Source of the DNA: JBMYTN01 sp049604415
GTDB taxonomy: Bacteria; Pseudomonadota; Alphaproteobacteria; Rhodospirillales; Rhodospirillaceae
NCBI GenBank assembly: GCA_049604415.1
Contig: JBMYTN010000024.1
Location: forward strand, 1 to 62,951
DNA: 62,951 nt
Direction of reading: 5' to 3'
The notes below the pieces were generated by a model that had not been told where the DNA came from, did not search any database, and saw only the letters and a list, made by a program, of their open reading frames with translations. The position numbers and the translations under genes were made by a program. Below, piece by piece: positions 44,881 through 54,409 of the stretch. Every line of letters starts with the position of its first letter. The stretch's first letter is position 1.

Positions 44881-45777
44881 ATGTCGATCATCGAACCCGA
44901 ATTTGAATATGTGGATCGGACGACCGAGACCATTTGCTATCTGGAGCATGGCTGGCCGACCCATCTTTGTCGCTGGCACAGCCATGCGGAATATGAGCTG
45001 CATTTGCTATTGGAGAGCCGGGGCAAGGCCTTTGTCGGCGATTATATCGGCGAGTTTGAGCCCGGCTCCCTGTTCATGACCGGCCCGCATTTGCCCCATA
45101 ACTGGATCACGGTGGAAGGCTCTCACCCGGCCCCCATCGCCGTGCGCGACATGTTGGTGCAGTTTAGCCAGGAGAGCATTGACCAGCTGGCCCTGGCCTT
45201 CCCGGAATTCCGGGAAATGGAGGCAATGTTCGAGCTGGCCAAATCCGGCATTGAGTTTACCGGCTTCAACCCGACCTTCGCTCGAGGCCATTTTGAACGG
45301 ATCCGCAGCACCCGGGGTCCGGAGCGGATCGTCGCCTTTTTGCGTTTCCTGGTGCGCATCAATGAGCATGCGGAAAAGCGCTCGCTCTCGGTGCCAGGAA
45401 TGATCGCGCCACTGGGCAATTCCAAGCAGGCCCGCATTGCCGAGGTGGTGGACCACATCACCAAAAATTATGCCGAGGAGATCTCGGTCGATATCGCCGC
45501 CAAAATGGCGGGCATGAGCCCTCCGGCCTTTTCGCGCAATTTTCAGCGCATCACCGGCAATAAGTTTGTTGAGTTCGTCAACCGGGTCCGGGTCAGCCAA
45601 GCCTGTTCCATGCTCTATTCCACCGATGATCAGATCTCTTCGATCTGCTTTGCGGTCGGCTTTCAGAACCTGGCCAATTTCAACCGCAATTTCCTGAAAA
45701 CCAAGGGCATGACGCCTAAAGAGTTTCGCGAAACCGCGCTGCGGGAATTGGCCCCGAAACAAAGGTCGCAGGCATGA
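44881..45777 (+). CDS. AraC-family regulator of the polyol operon
   Basis: A 298-residue activator with an N-terminal cupin sensor (HSHAEYELHLLLESRGKAFV, His-rich) and a C-terminal double helix-turn-helix: ISVDIAAKMAGMSPPAFSRN and SSICFAVGFQNLANFNRNFL. It lies within the operon, three bases after the dehydrogenase stop and overlapping the mannitol dehydrogenase start by 4 nt. It resembles MtlR-type regulators of mannitol genes and probably activates the promoter before smoE in response to a polyol (inference). Confidence 0.88.
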   Translation: MSIIEPEFEYVDRTTETICYLEHGWPTHLCRWHSHAEYELHLLLESRGKAFVGDYIGEFEPGSLFMTGPHLPHNWITVEGSHPAPIAVRDMLVQFSQESIDQLALAFPEFREMEAMFELAKSGIEFTGFNPTFARGHFERIRSTRGPERIVAFLRFLVRINEHAEKRSLSVPGMIAPLGNSKQARIAEVVDHITKNYAEEISVDIAAKMAGMSPPAFSRNFQRITGNKFVEFVNRVRVSQACSMLYSTDDQISSICFAVGFQNLANFNRNFLKTKGMTPKEFRETALRELAPKQRSQA

Positions 45778-47213
45778 CCCAGGCTGCTGCACAGGCTCCG
45801 GGCGCGGCCCTGCTGAGCGCCACGACCTATGACCGTTCGGACTGCGCCATCGGCTTTGTCCATCTGGGCTGCGGCGCGTTCCACCGCGCCCATCAGGCGG
45901 TCTATATCGATGACTATATGCAGGCCACCGGCGATCTGCGTTGGGGGATTGCGGCGGTCAATCTGCGCGCTTCTGAGGCCGACAGTTTTGCCCAGATGCA
46001 ACAGGCCACTGAGGGCTATCTGCTCAAAACCACCGCACCGGATGGAACCCAGGCGCTGCGTTTGGTGCGCGCCCATTGCCGGTTTTCCGATTGGGTGGAC
46101 GATGCACAGGAGGCCGAAGCGCTGCTGGCCCTGCCCACGGTCCATGCCCTAACCATCACCGTTACCGAAAGCGGCTATTACTTGGCCGATGATGGCTCTT
46201 TGAACAGTGCCGATCCGGTGATCGCCGCAGAGCTGGCCGGGGGACCGCCAAGTTCCGTTTATGGCTATCTGGCCCGGGCCTTAAACCGGCGTTTGGCCGC
46301 CCATGGCCAGCCCTTGAACATTTTGTGCTGCGACAATATCCGCGCCAATGGTCGGCTGCTGAAAGCCAATGTCCTGGCCTATCTGCACCATCTGGCCGAT
46401 CCGGCTCTGCTCGATTGGGTGCAACAGGCGGTTAGCTTTCCCAGCTCCATGGTCGATCGCATCACGCCCCGGGCCACCGACGCGCTGATTGCCGAAGTCG
46501 AAGGCCTGTTCCCGGCTCAGACCTTGGCCCCGATCCATGGCGAGCAGTTCAGCCAATGGGTGCTCGAAGACCGGTTTTGTGCCCCCATGCCCGATCTCGG
46601 CCGCGCTGGTGTCCAGGTGGTGACCACGGTGGATCCCTTTGAGGAAGCCAAGATCCGCATCCTCAATGGCGGCCACACGGCGCTGTGCTATTTCGGCGCA
46701 TTGGCGGGCCACTCCACCTTTGATCAGGCGATCAAGGATCCAAGCTTGCGGGCGGTGTTTGACGCCTATCAGGAACAGGAGGTCCTGCTTGGCCTGTCGG
46801 ACATCGCCTTGCCCTTTGATGCCCAGGCCTATTTGCAGCAAATCGCGGCCCGGTTTTCCAACAGCGCCATTGCCGACCAGCTAGAGCGGATCTGCATGGA
46901 TGGCTATTCCAAAATGCAGCTTTATATCCGCCCGACCCTGGAGGCCTGTTTGCGCCAAGGGGTCTTGCCGCGCATTGGCTTGTCCTGTGTTGCCAGCTGG
47001 GTGGTCTATGCCCGGCGCGCCGCTGCGGGACGGGTCGCCATTCCCTATCACGAGCCCTGTTGGCCCCAGCTTGAACCGCTGCTGGCATCGGGCCGAGAGA
47101 TCGATTTGGCCCAGCATGCCCCGCTTTGGGGTGACCTGCCCAAACGCGATCTGCGCTTCGTCCCATCCCTACTGACATCCATCGAAGAAACGGAAAAACA
47201 ATGGCCGGCTTAA
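45774..47213 (+). CDS. mtlK: mannitol 2-dehydrogenase (long-chain polyol dehydrogenase)
   Basis: A 479-residue enzyme that oxidises D-mannitol to D-fructose with NAD. The N-terminal nucleotide-binding part has GFVHLGCGAFHRAHQAVYID; the catalytic motif K-x4-N-x2-H is in EAKIRILNGGHTALCYFGAL. Length matches MtlK of Rhodobacter (~477 aa). It overlaps the regulator stop by 4 nt and the ATPase start by 13 nt. The fructose formed would be phosphorylated by the kinase at the end of the operon. Confidence 0.92.
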   Translation: MTQAAAQAPGAALLSATTYDRSDCAIGFVHLGCGAFHRAHQAVYIDDYMQATGDLRWGIAAVNLRASEADSFAQMQQATEGYLLKTTAPDGTQALRLVRAHCRFSDWVDDAQEAEALLALPTVHALTITVTESGYYLADDGSLNSADPVIAAELAGGPPSSVYGYLARALNRRLAAHGQPLNILCCDNIRANGRLLKANVLAYLHHLADPALLDWVQQAVSFPSSMVDRITPRATDALIAEVEGLFPAQTLAPIHGEQFSQWVLEDRFCAPMPDLGRAGVQVVTTVDPFEEAKIRILNGGHTALCYFGALAGHSTFDQAIKDPSLRAVFDAYQEQEVLLGLSDIALPFDAQAYLQQIAARFSNSAIADQLERICMDGYSKMQLYIRPTLEACLRQGVLPRIGLSCVASWVVYARRAAAGRVAIPYHEPCWPQLEPLLASGREIDLAQHAPLWGDLPKRDLRFVPSLLTSIEETEKQWPA

Positions 47214-48208
47214 CAATCCGCAATGTCACCAAGGCCTATGGCGACACCCAGGTGATGCATGGCATCGATCTGGATATCGAGGATGGCGAGTTCGTGGTGT
47301 TTGTCGGTCCGTCCGGCTGCGGCAAATCCACTTTGCTGCGCATGATCGCCGGGCTGGAGGACATTTCCGGCGGCCAGATCTCCATCGGGGAGCGGGTGGT
47401 CAACGATGTCGCGCCGTCCAAGCGCGGCGTGGCCATGGTGTTCCAGACCTATGCGCTCTATCCCCATATGACCGTCTATAACAACATGGCCTTTGGCTTG
47501 AAGCAGGCGAAAACGCCCCCGGCGGAAATCGACCGTCGGGTCCGGGAGGCCGCCAAGGTGCTCCACATCACCGATTATCTGGAACGCACGCCAAAGGCTC
47601 TGTCCGGGGGGCAGCGTCAGCGGGTCGCCATTGGCCGGGCCATTGTCCGCGAGCCCGAGGTGTTCCTGTTTGACGAGCCCTTGTCCAACCTGGATGCGGC
47701 ACTGCGCGGTCATACCCGCCTGGAGATTGCCCGCCTGCATGAACGCCTGACCTCGACCATGATCTATGTCACCCATGATCAGGTCGAAGCCATGACCTTG
47801 GCCGACAAGATCGTGGTGCTGAAGGATGGCCGGGTCGAGCAGGTCGGCAATCCGGTCGAGCTGTATGACCGTCCGCATAATCTGTTTGTGGCCAGCTTCA
47901 TCGGCAGCCCGGCGATGAACTTTTTTGAGCACTCCACCTTTGGCGAAGCCGATACCATCATTGGCATCCGCCCGGAGCATTTGCAGGTCTGTGGCCCGGA
48001 GGAGGCGATCATCAGCGGCAGCCTGGAGCTGACCGAGCATTTGGGCGAGCATGTCCTGGTCCATTTGATCGCCGAGGACGGCACCGAGTTCATTGCCAAA
48101 ATGGCCACCCTGCCGGAGCAGGCCGCCGGATCGACCCTATATTTCAAAGCCGAACCGGATCGCATCCACCGCTTTGTGCAATCCACCGGTCTGCGCAAAG
48201 AGCATTAG
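47201..48208 (+). CDS. smoK: sorbitol/mannitol ABC transporter ATP-binding protein
   Basis: A 335-residue MalK-like ATPase: GPSGCGKSTLLRMIAG (Walker A), ALSGGQRQRVAIGRAIV (signature), FLFDEPLSNLDAALR (Walker B), and TMIYVTHDQVEAMTLAD. The C-terminal TOBE-like domain is present. A single ATPase serves this transporter, unlike the two-ATPase operon at 26834-28922. It overlaps mtlK by 13 nt and is followed 9 bp later by the fructokinase gene. Confidence 0.92.
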   Translation: MAGLTIRNVTKAYGDTQVMHGIDLDIEDGEFVVFVGPSGCGKSTLLRMIAGLEDISGGQISIGERVVNDVAPSKRGVAMVFQTYALYPHMTVYNNMAFGLKQAKTPPAEIDRRVREAAKVLHITDYLERTPKALSGGQRQRVAIGRAIVREPEVFLFDEPLSNLDAALRGHTRLEIARLHERLTSTMIYVTHDQVEAMTLADKIVVLKDGRVEQVGNPVELYDRPHNLFVASFIGSPAMNFFEHSTFGEADTIIGIRPEHLQVCGPEEAIISGSLELTEHLGEHVLVHLIAEDGTEFIAKMATLPEQAAGSTLYFKAEPDRIHRFVQSTGLRKEH

Positions 48209-48217
48209 GGGCCGATT

Positions 48218-49180
48218 ATGATCCTGTGCTGCGGCGAAGCCCTGATCGACATGATCCCAACCCCGACGGTGGCGGGACCCCTGGGCTATGTGCCCCATTG
48301 TGGCGGGGCGGTCTTCAACACCGCCATCGCCTTGGGCCGCCTTGGGGCGGAGGTCGGCCTGCTGACCGGGCTGTCCTCAGACCTGTTTGGCGATCAATTG
48401 CGGGCTCGGCTGGGGGAAAGCCATGTGGACGCCGCGCACTGCATCGTCTCGGACCGACCCACCACCCTGGCCTTTGTGGATTTGCAGGAGGGCCAGGCCC
48501 GCTATAGCTTTTTTGATGAGAACTCTGCCGGGCGGATGCTGGTTCCAACCCAACTGCCGAGGCTCTCAAGCCAGGTCTCGGCACTTTATTTCGGCGGCAT
48601 CAGTCTGGCCTGCGAGCCCTGTGGGGACAGCTATGCCCAACTCTGTGCCCAGCATGCCCCTGACCATTTTGTGATGCTGGACCCTAACATTCGATCCAAT
48701 TTCATCGCCGATGAGGATCGTTTTCGCACTCGCCTCGTCGCCATGATCGGGCAGGCCGATATTCTCAAGGTCTCCGACGAGGATCTGCAGTGGCTGGACC
48801 GTCGCGCCGTCTCGGTGCGGGAAAAGGCCAAGAGCCTGCTGCGGGAGGGTCCTGAAATTGTCATTCTGACTTTGGGCCAGGAGGGTGCTGTGGCCTTTAC
48901 CCGCTCCGGTGCCTGCCTGGAGGTCACTGCCTCCCCGGTGAGTGTGGTTGATACGGTCGGGGCCGGGGATACCTTTAATGCCGGGCTGTTGGCCAGTTTG
49001 GCCGCCCAAGGGCTGCTGTCCAAAGCTGCTCTATCGACCCTCTCCCCGGAGAGCCTGCACAAAGCCGTCGCCTTTGGCATTGCCGTAGCCGGGGTAACGG
49101 TCTCCCGCGCCGGAGCCAATCCGCCCTGGGCGGCGGAGTTGGGCGAGCCCCAACTGGAGACAACTGCGCAGCCTTGCTAG
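48218..49180 (+). CDS. PfkB-family fructokinase
   Basis: A 320-residue ribokinase-family sugar kinase. The N-terminal GEALIDMIPTPTV and GGAVFNTAIALGRLGAEVGL blocks bind sugar, and the C-terminal VVDTVGAGDTFNAGLL holds the catalytic Asp and anion hole. As last gene of the polyol operon it should convert fructose made by the mannitol and sorbitol dehydrogenases into fructose 6-phosphate. Family members also act on ketogluconate, but the context favours fructose. Confidence 0.88.
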   Translation: MILCCGEALIDMIPTPTVAGPLGYVPHCGGAVFNTAIALGRLGAEVGLLTGLSSDLFGDQLRARLGESHVDAAHCIVSDRPTTLAFVDLQEGQARYSFFDENSAGRMLVPTQLPRLSSQVSALYFGGISLACEPCGDSYAQLCAQHAPDHFVMLDPNIRSNFIADEDRFRTRLVAMIGQADILKVSDEDLQWLDRRAVSVREKAKSLLREGPEIVILTLGQEGAVAFTRSGACLEVTASPVSVVDTVGAGDTFNAGLLASLAAQGLLSKAALSTLSPESLHKAVAFGIAVAGVTVSRAGANPPWAAELGEPQLETTAQPC

Positions 49181-49202
49181 CGGATGGATACAGGTTCGGC
49201 CT

Positions 49203-50129
49203 ATGATTGGGGTCTTTTCTTCCAGCACCCCTCAGGGCTCCCCCCGCATGTCAAACCCCCGCGCCACGCTGCCCCCCTTTGTCTCTTCGATCAGCGATCC
49301 GGTCCGCGCCGAAATCGAAACCGAGCTGGCCCGCATTGAGGCCGAGCACCAGGTGCAGATCCTGTTTGCCATTGAAAGCGGCAGCCGGGCTTGGGGCTTT
49401 CCCTCCCCGGACAGCGATTATGATGTGCGCTTTGTCTATGTGCATCGACGGGATTGGTATTTGACCATCTGGCCGGGGCGCGATGTGATTGAACGCCCGA
49501 TCAGCGATGATTTGGATATCGGAGGCTGGGATCTCAAAAAAGCCCTGGGGCTGATGATGAAGCCCAACCCGGTGCTCTATGAGTGGCTTTCCAGTCCGAT
49601 CCGCTATCGCTGGCGGCAGGCCGACTGCGACAAGCTGGTCGCCTTTTCGCAAAAGCCTGCCCATAGCTCCGCCTGCCTGTATCACTATCTGCATTTGGGC
49701 CGCCGCCAGACCAAGCTGCATTTTGGTGATGGGGATGGCGGCACCGTGCGGCTGAAAAAATATTTTTACGTGCTGCGCCCGGCCTTGGCGATCCGCTGGA
49801 TGCGCCTGCGCCCCGATGACATCCCGCCGATGAACATCCAACAGCTTGTCAATGGCTTGGAGATGGACCCGGCCTTGGTCGACCAGATTGACGCGCTGAT
49901 CACCCGCAAGGCGACTTTGGCGGAATCACGTGAGGTCGAACGCTTCCCGGACCTGGAACGTTTCATGGCCGAAGAGTTCGATTGGGCCGAGCAAGCCGAT
50001 AAAACCAAATTCACAGGCCGCCTGCGCGATCAGGCCGACAGTCTGTTCCGCGAGATCGTTGCGGCCCGTGAGGACTGTCTCCAACGCAAAAATCAATCCC
50101 TTAAGCCTCGCCTTCCGTACAGCCTATAA
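49203..50129 (+). CDS. nucleotidyltransferase (RlaP-like / pol-beta superfamily)
   Basis: A 308-residue protein with the nucleotidyltransferase motif FAIESGSRAWGFPSPDSDYD and then VRFVYV (~55-80), where GS and the two Asp residues bind nucleotide and metal. A helical C-terminal part follows (LHLGRRQTKLHFG, RLKKYFYVLRPALAIRW). This pattern matches a family sometimes found beside RNA ligases, but no ligase is encoded here. An ATG at 49248 is an equally likely start, giving 293 residues. Substrate is unknown. Confidence 0.8.
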   Translation: MIGVFSSSTPQGSPRMSNPRATLPPFVSSISDPVRAEIETELARIEAEHQVQILFAIESGSRAWGFPSPDSDYDVRFVYVHRRDWYLTIWPGRDVIERPISDDLDIGGWDLKKALGLMMKPNPVLYEWLSSPIRYRWRQADCDKLVAFSQKPAHSSACLYHYLHLGRRQTKLHFGDGDGGTVRLKKYFYVLRPALAIRWMRLRPDDIPPMNIQQLVNGLEMDPALVDQIDALITRKATLAESREVERFPDLERFMAEEFDWAEQADKTKFTGRLRDQADSLFREIVAAREDCLQRKNQSLKPRLPYSL

Positions 50130-50178
50130 CCACATATCCTGACTATAAAAACACGGATAGGGCGAGGCGACAGGGACC

Positions 50179-51528
50179 ATGAAAGATGCGGGCGCAACCG
50201 AACTGAGCCAGCCGAACTCTATTCAGGCTTCGCTGCGGAAAATGGAATGGAGCGGCATGCGTCTGGCGCTCTGCGCCAAAGGCCTGATCATCGCGGTGAT
50301 GTCCGCCTATCTCTATTTGACCATTGAACCACCGGCGCTCTACTGGCCGCTGGGCTTTGTGATCCTGTTTTTGCTCACCACCCTGGTCCAGGGCTTAGTG
50401 TCCTATTTCCGCGCCCAATGGATCATGTTTTTGATCGGTATCATCTTCATTGAGGCCATTGCCTTGGCCGTGGTGATCACCGTGCCCAATCCGTTTTCCG
50501 GCTTTAATCTGCCCGAGCAGATGCCCTATCGGACCTCCTATTTCGCGCTTCTGATCCTCTATGGGATTAGCATTGGTTTTGCTTACCGCCCGGCCATCGC
50601 CCTGGCGGCTGGCATAGGCTGCGCCTTGGCGTGGACTGTGTTGTCCTTACGGGTTTTGTTTCTGCCCGAAACCATTGGCTGGGAAACCCTGCCGACCGAG
50701 GGCGCGACAACCGCGGATATCGCCGCCCTTTATGGGCAGGTCCATTTCTTTTCCTCACCCTCCCGGGTGGTGGAAATCACCATGATGCTGCTCTCAGCGG
50801 CCCTGGTGGCCGGGCTGGTACAGCGCTCCCGCTCCCTGGTGCGGCGCAGCCTGCTCGCGGAGCAGGAGCGTGAGCAATCCCGCGCCGAGCAGGCCTTTAT
50901 CCGCGAAACCTTTGGCAAATATGTCCCCGACGCGGTGGCCAGCGCCATCCTGAGTGATCGTGGCCGTCTGGTGCCGCAAAAGCGTCTGGCCACGGTGCTG
51001 TTTGTTGATCTGGAGGGCTTTACCGCCCTTGGGGAACGGCTGGGGGCGGAGGCGCTGCTGGATATGCTCAACGCCTATTTTGATGCCGCAGGCAAGGTGA
51101 TCATGGAGCATGGCGGCACCATCAACCAGTTCCAGGGCGATGCCATTCTCGCCAGCTTTAACGTCCCGGTGCCGGAGGCCGACCATGCCAGCCATGCGGT
51201 ACGGGCGGCCAAGGCGCTGTTGGATCTGGTGGAGCGGGAGCGTTTTGCCGGGCAGCAGGTTTCCATCCGCATCGGCATTCATACCGGGGATCTGATTGCC
51301 GGGACCGTGGGCACGGAAACCCGGTTGTCTTTCACGGTCCATGGCAGCACGGTCAACATTGCCGCCCGCTTAGAGCAGTTGAACAAGGCCAAGCAGACCC
51401 GGATCCTGCTCTCCGATCAGACCGTCCAGGCCATTGGCGCGCCGGAAGAGTTTGTCGAGGTCGGCGATACCCCGATCACCGGGATCGAGCATAGCGTCAA
51501 AGTCTTCAGTCTGAAATCATCCCCCTAA
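50179..51528 (+). CDS. membrane-bound class III nucleotide cyclase
   Basis: A 449-residue protein: six or so membrane helices in residues ~30-220, a short helical linker, and a class III cyclase domain at ~265-430. Metal-binding residues are present (TVLFVDLEGFTALGERL with Asp ~275; GGTINQFQGDAILASFN with Asp ~320). The transition-state region is VHGSTVNIAARLEQLNK (Asn and Arg kept). The positions that usually carry adenine-selecting Lys and Asp appear as Gln (NQF) and Ser (HGS). Nucleotide preference is therefore open, though cAMP is most likely. It stands alone between two unrelated genes. Confidence 0.88.
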   Translation: MKDAGATELSQPNSIQASLRKMEWSGMRLALCAKGLIIAVMSAYLYLTIEPPALYWPLGFVILFLLTTLVQGLVSYFRAQWIMFLIGIIFIEAIALAVVITVPNPFSGFNLPEQMPYRTSYFALLILYGISIGFAYRPAIALAAGIGCALAWTVLSLRVLFLPETIGWETLPTEGATTADIAALYGQVHFFSSPSRVVEITMMLLSAALVAGLVQRSRSLVRRSLLAEQEREQSRAEQAFIRETFGKYVPDAVASAILSDRGRLVPQKRLATVLFVDLEGFTALGERLGAEALLDMLNAYFDAAGKVIMEHGGTINQFQGDAILASFNVPVPEADHASHAVRAAKALLDLVERERFAGQQVSIRIGIHTGDLIAGTVGTETRLSFTVHGSTVNIAARLEQLNKAKQTRILLSDQTVQAIGAPEEFVEVGDTPITGIEHSVKVFSLKSSP

Positions 51529-51693
51529 AAACCTTGTGGCCTCAATATTCGATTGTCCTAAAATTTGCGACAGAGTGTTTCTTTTTCCGTTGCCAAAAAA
51601 AGCTGCAATAAAACATAGATCCACTTGATAGAAAAATTACGAGCACCATTTCAATTGCAACGCTAGTCTGCCCTTATGACAAAGGAAAGGCCA

Positions 51694-52146
51694 ATGGTCA
51701 AATTTGTCCTCAACGGAAAACCCGTCGAATATTCCAATCCGCCTGATGAGATGCTGCTGCTGATCCTGCGCGATACGGCGGGGCTGAAGGGCACCAAATA
51801 TGGTTGCGGGGCGGCGATGTGCGGGGCCTGCACCGTCCATGTGGATGGGGAAGCCATGTTCTCCTGCCAATTGGCCCTAGAAGACGTTGAGGGCGCTGAG
51901 GTCACCACCATTGAAGGCCTGTCGTCCGATGGCAGCCATCCGGTGCAGCGGGCTTGGATTGCCGAGGAGGTGGCCCAATGCGGCTATTGCCAGTCCGGTC
52001 AGATCATGCGCGCCGCAGCCCTGCTGGCCGAAAATCCCACGCCAAGCCGGGACGAGATTGTCGAAACCATGAGCGCCAATCTCTGCCGTTGCGGCACCTA
52101 TAACCGGATCTTTAAAGCCGTCGAACGCGCCGCGAAGGAGGTTTGA
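51694..52146 (+). CDS. (2Fe-2S) subunit of a molybdenum hydroxylase (IorA-like)
   Basis: A 150-residue electron-transfer subunit. The N-terminal plant-type cluster motif is KYGCGAAMCGACTVHVDG with a fourth Cys in MFSCQLAL, and the C-terminal cluster motif is QCGYCQSGQIM with NLCRCGTYNRI. ATG 51694 is chosen over 51676 because AGGAAAGG lies just before it. It is one base before the molybdopterin subunit gene, and the pair matches isoquinoline 1-oxidoreductase-type (IorAB) enzymes or related aldehyde dehydrogenases that hydroxylate aldehydes or N-heterocycles. Confidence 0.9.
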   Translation: MVKFVLNGKPVEYSNPPDEMLLLILRDTAGLKGTKYGCGAAMCGACTVHVDGEAMFSCQLALEDVEGAEVTTIEGLSSDGSHPVQRAWIAEEVAQCGYCQSGQIMRAAALLAENPTPSRDEIVETMSANLCRCGTYNRIFKAVERAAKEV

Positions 52147-52147
52147 G

Positions 52148-54385
52148 ATGACCCACGCAACCGATCCTCTTGCGCTGTCGCGGCGTGGCTTTGTCCAGCT
52201 GGGCGCAGGCCTGACCTTTGCTCTGGGCGTTGGCGGTGTTACCGCGCTGCAGGCCCAGGCGGCGACGGATGCGGCGTCCACAGGTGAAGGCGACGCGGGC
52301 GAGGCGTTGGACGTCAATCATTGGCTGACCATCCGCGCCGATGGCGGGATCACCATTGTGTTTCCGTCCACGGAAATGGGCCAAAGCAGCTATTCCACCT
52401 TGCCGCAAATCCTGGCTGAAGAGCTGGATGCGAACTGGGAGGATGTCCAGATCGTCCAGCTCAACCGCGATGACCGCCGGTTCGGCAATGCCATTTTCGG
52501 CGGCATTCTCTATACGGCGGGCAGCACCGGGGTGCAGGCCTATTTTGAGCCCATGCGCCGCGCCGGTGCCCAGGCCAGAGATGTCTTGCTGCAGATCGCG
52601 TCCCGGGAACTGGGGGTGCCGAAGGCGGACTTGCGCACGGAACCGAGCCTGGTGATCGCCCCCGATGGCCGGACCATGAGTTATGGCACGCTGGTCGCCT
52701 TGGGCAGCGATGGCGTCGTGGTGCCCGATTTCGAGACGGTCGCCCTGAAGGACAAGGCCGACTTCCGGATCATCGGTAAGGATCTGCCCCGGCGGGATAT
52801 CATTGCCAAATCCACCGGCAAGGCCGTTTTCGCCATCGATGTTGATCTGCCAAACATGGCCTATGCCACGGTGATGCGGGCCCCGGTGGAGGGCGAACGC
52901 CCGCTCGAGATCTTTGATGCCGAGGCCCGCGCTGTGGCCGGAGTGCTCGATGTGGTGGCTCTGCCCGATGGGGTGGCTATTGTGGCCGAGAGCCTGTGGG
53001 CGGCGCTGAATGCGCGGTTCCTGGTCGAGGTCACCTGGAGCGAAGACGCCCCGGCCCGCCAGCATAACAGCGAGGAGACCCTGACGCTCTATGCTCAGGC
53101 GGCGGAGGATCCCAACGCCAAGGCAGCGGTCTGGGCCGAGAAAGGCGATGCCCCGGCGGCCATCGCGGCGGCAGACCGGACCTATGGCCAGATCTATCTG
53201 TCCGACTATGCCTATCATGCCCAGATCGAACCGATGGCAGCGGTGGCCTCCGTTGATGCCGATGGCCAAGGGGCGGAGGTCTGGGTCGGTACCCAAACCC
53301 AATCCTGGACCACCCGGACGGTGATGACCACGCTGGGCATCCCCGAAGACAAAGTCCGGCTGAACATGATGACCATGGGCGGTAGCTTTGGTCGCCGCAC
53401 CGCCTTCAATCAGGACTATGTCCGCGACGCGGTGCTCAGTTCCAAAGCGGTCGGGCGTCCGGTCAAGGTGATTTGGACCCGGGAGGATGATGTCAAACAT
53501 GGCACCTTCCGTCCTGCAGCGGCGCAAAAGCTGGAAGCCGGGTTGACGGCAGAGGGCAAGCTGAGCGGCCTGCATCACAAGGTCGCCACCCCCAGCGTGA
53601 TCGGGTTCTTCAACCCGGTGCGCTGGGAGCAGGTGCAGCCCAATGATGTGATCTCCATGCGCGGGGCGGAAAGCAAGTTCTATGGCATTGCCGACTTCCG
53701 GGCCGATCACATCATCACCCCGCGTCAGGCCCGTCTGGCACCCTATCGCGGCATTGGCGCGGCCTATACCAGCTTCGCGGCTGAGGCCTTTATGGACGAA
53801 TTGGCCGAGCAGGCCGGGCGCGATCCGTTGGACTTCCGGATGGATCTCCTCGCCGACAATCCCCGGGGCCGCCATTTGCTGGAAAAGGTTGCCGAGATGT
53901 CCAATTGGGCCAATCGCGGTGACCGGGCCTTGGGGCTGTCCTTTGCCGGATACAGCTCCTCCATGGCCGCTGGGATTGCCGAGGTCGCGGTCGATGCCGA
54001 CAGCGGCGACATTCGGGTGACCCATTTCTGGGCCGCCATTGATGCCGGTCTAATCGTCTCCCCGGACAACACCCTAAACCAGATCGAGGGCGGCATTATC
54101 TTCGGCCTTTCGATGGCCTTGCGCGAGAAGATCGATATCGAAAACGGCGAGGTGGTCCAGAGCAATTATTGGGACTACGAAATCGCCCGGGCCAATCAGA
54201 TCCCACCCATCGACATTTATGTCGCCGATGTGGATGCTCCGCCCATCGGGGTGGGCGAGGTCGGCACGCCCATGGTCACCGCCGCCATTGCCAATGGCTT
54301 CCATGTCGCCACCGGCAAGCGTTTGCGTCACATGCCCTTCACCCCGGACCGGGTGCTCGAAACCCTGGAAAGCGGCACAGGCTGA
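52148..54385 (+). CDS. molybdopterin-binding subunit of a molybdenum hydroxylase (IorB-like)
   Basis: A 745-residue catalytic subunit of the xanthine oxidase family in the single-protein IorB form. The N-terminus has a twin-arginine signal (LSRRGFVQLGAGLTFALG), so the complex is probably exported folded to the periplasm with the IorA-like subunit carried along. Cofactor-binding stretches such as MGGSFGRRTAFNQD and RLAPYRGIGAAYTSFAAEAF are present, and the catalytic Glu lies in GVGEVGTPMV (~704). No MoCo-maturation or FAD subunit is adjacent; electrons probably pass to a c-type cytochrome (family knowledge). Substrate unknown. Confidence 0.9.
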   Translation: MTHATDPLALSRRGFVQLGAGLTFALGVGGVTALQAQAATDAASTGEGDAGEALDVNHWLTIRADGGITIVFPSTEMGQSSYSTLPQILAEELDANWEDVQIVQLNRDDRRFGNAIFGGILYTAGSTGVQAYFEPMRRAGAQARDVLLQIASRELGVPKADLRTEPSLVIAPDGRTMSYGTLVALGSDGVVVPDFETVALKDKADFRIIGKDLPRRDIIAKSTGKAVFAIDVDLPNMAYATVMRAPVEGERPLEIFDAEARAVAGVLDVVALPDGVAIVAESLWAALNARFLVEVTWSEDAPARQHNSEETLTLYAQAAEDPNAKAAVWAEKGDAPAAIAAADRTYGQIYLSDYAYHAQIEPMAAVASVDADGQGAEVWVGTQTQSWTTRTVMTTLGIPEDKVRLNMMTMGGSFGRRTAFNQDYVRDAVLSSKAVGRPVKVIWTREDDVKHGTFRPAAAQKLEAGLTAEGKLSGLHHKVATPSVIGFFNPVRWEQVQPNDVISMRGAESKFYGIADFRADHIITPRQARLAPYRGIGAAYTSFAAEAFMDELAEQAGRDPLDFRMDLLADNPRGRHLLEKVAEMSNWANRGDRALGLSFAGYSSSMAAGIAEVAVDADSGDIRVTHFWAAIDAGLIVSPDNTLNQIEGGIIFGLSMALREKIDIENGEVVQSNYWDYEIARANQIPPIDIYVADVDAPPIGVGEVGTPMVTAAIANGFHVATGKRLRHMPFTPDRVLETLESGTG

Positions 54386-54409
54386 GGCGCAGTTGATGGA
54401 CTGCGGAGT

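Noticed and set aside
52112..54025. 637-codon open frame opposite the IorB-like gene
   Set aside because: Antisense shadow; the + strand gene has a Tat signal, cofactor motifs and the GVGE catalytic motif.
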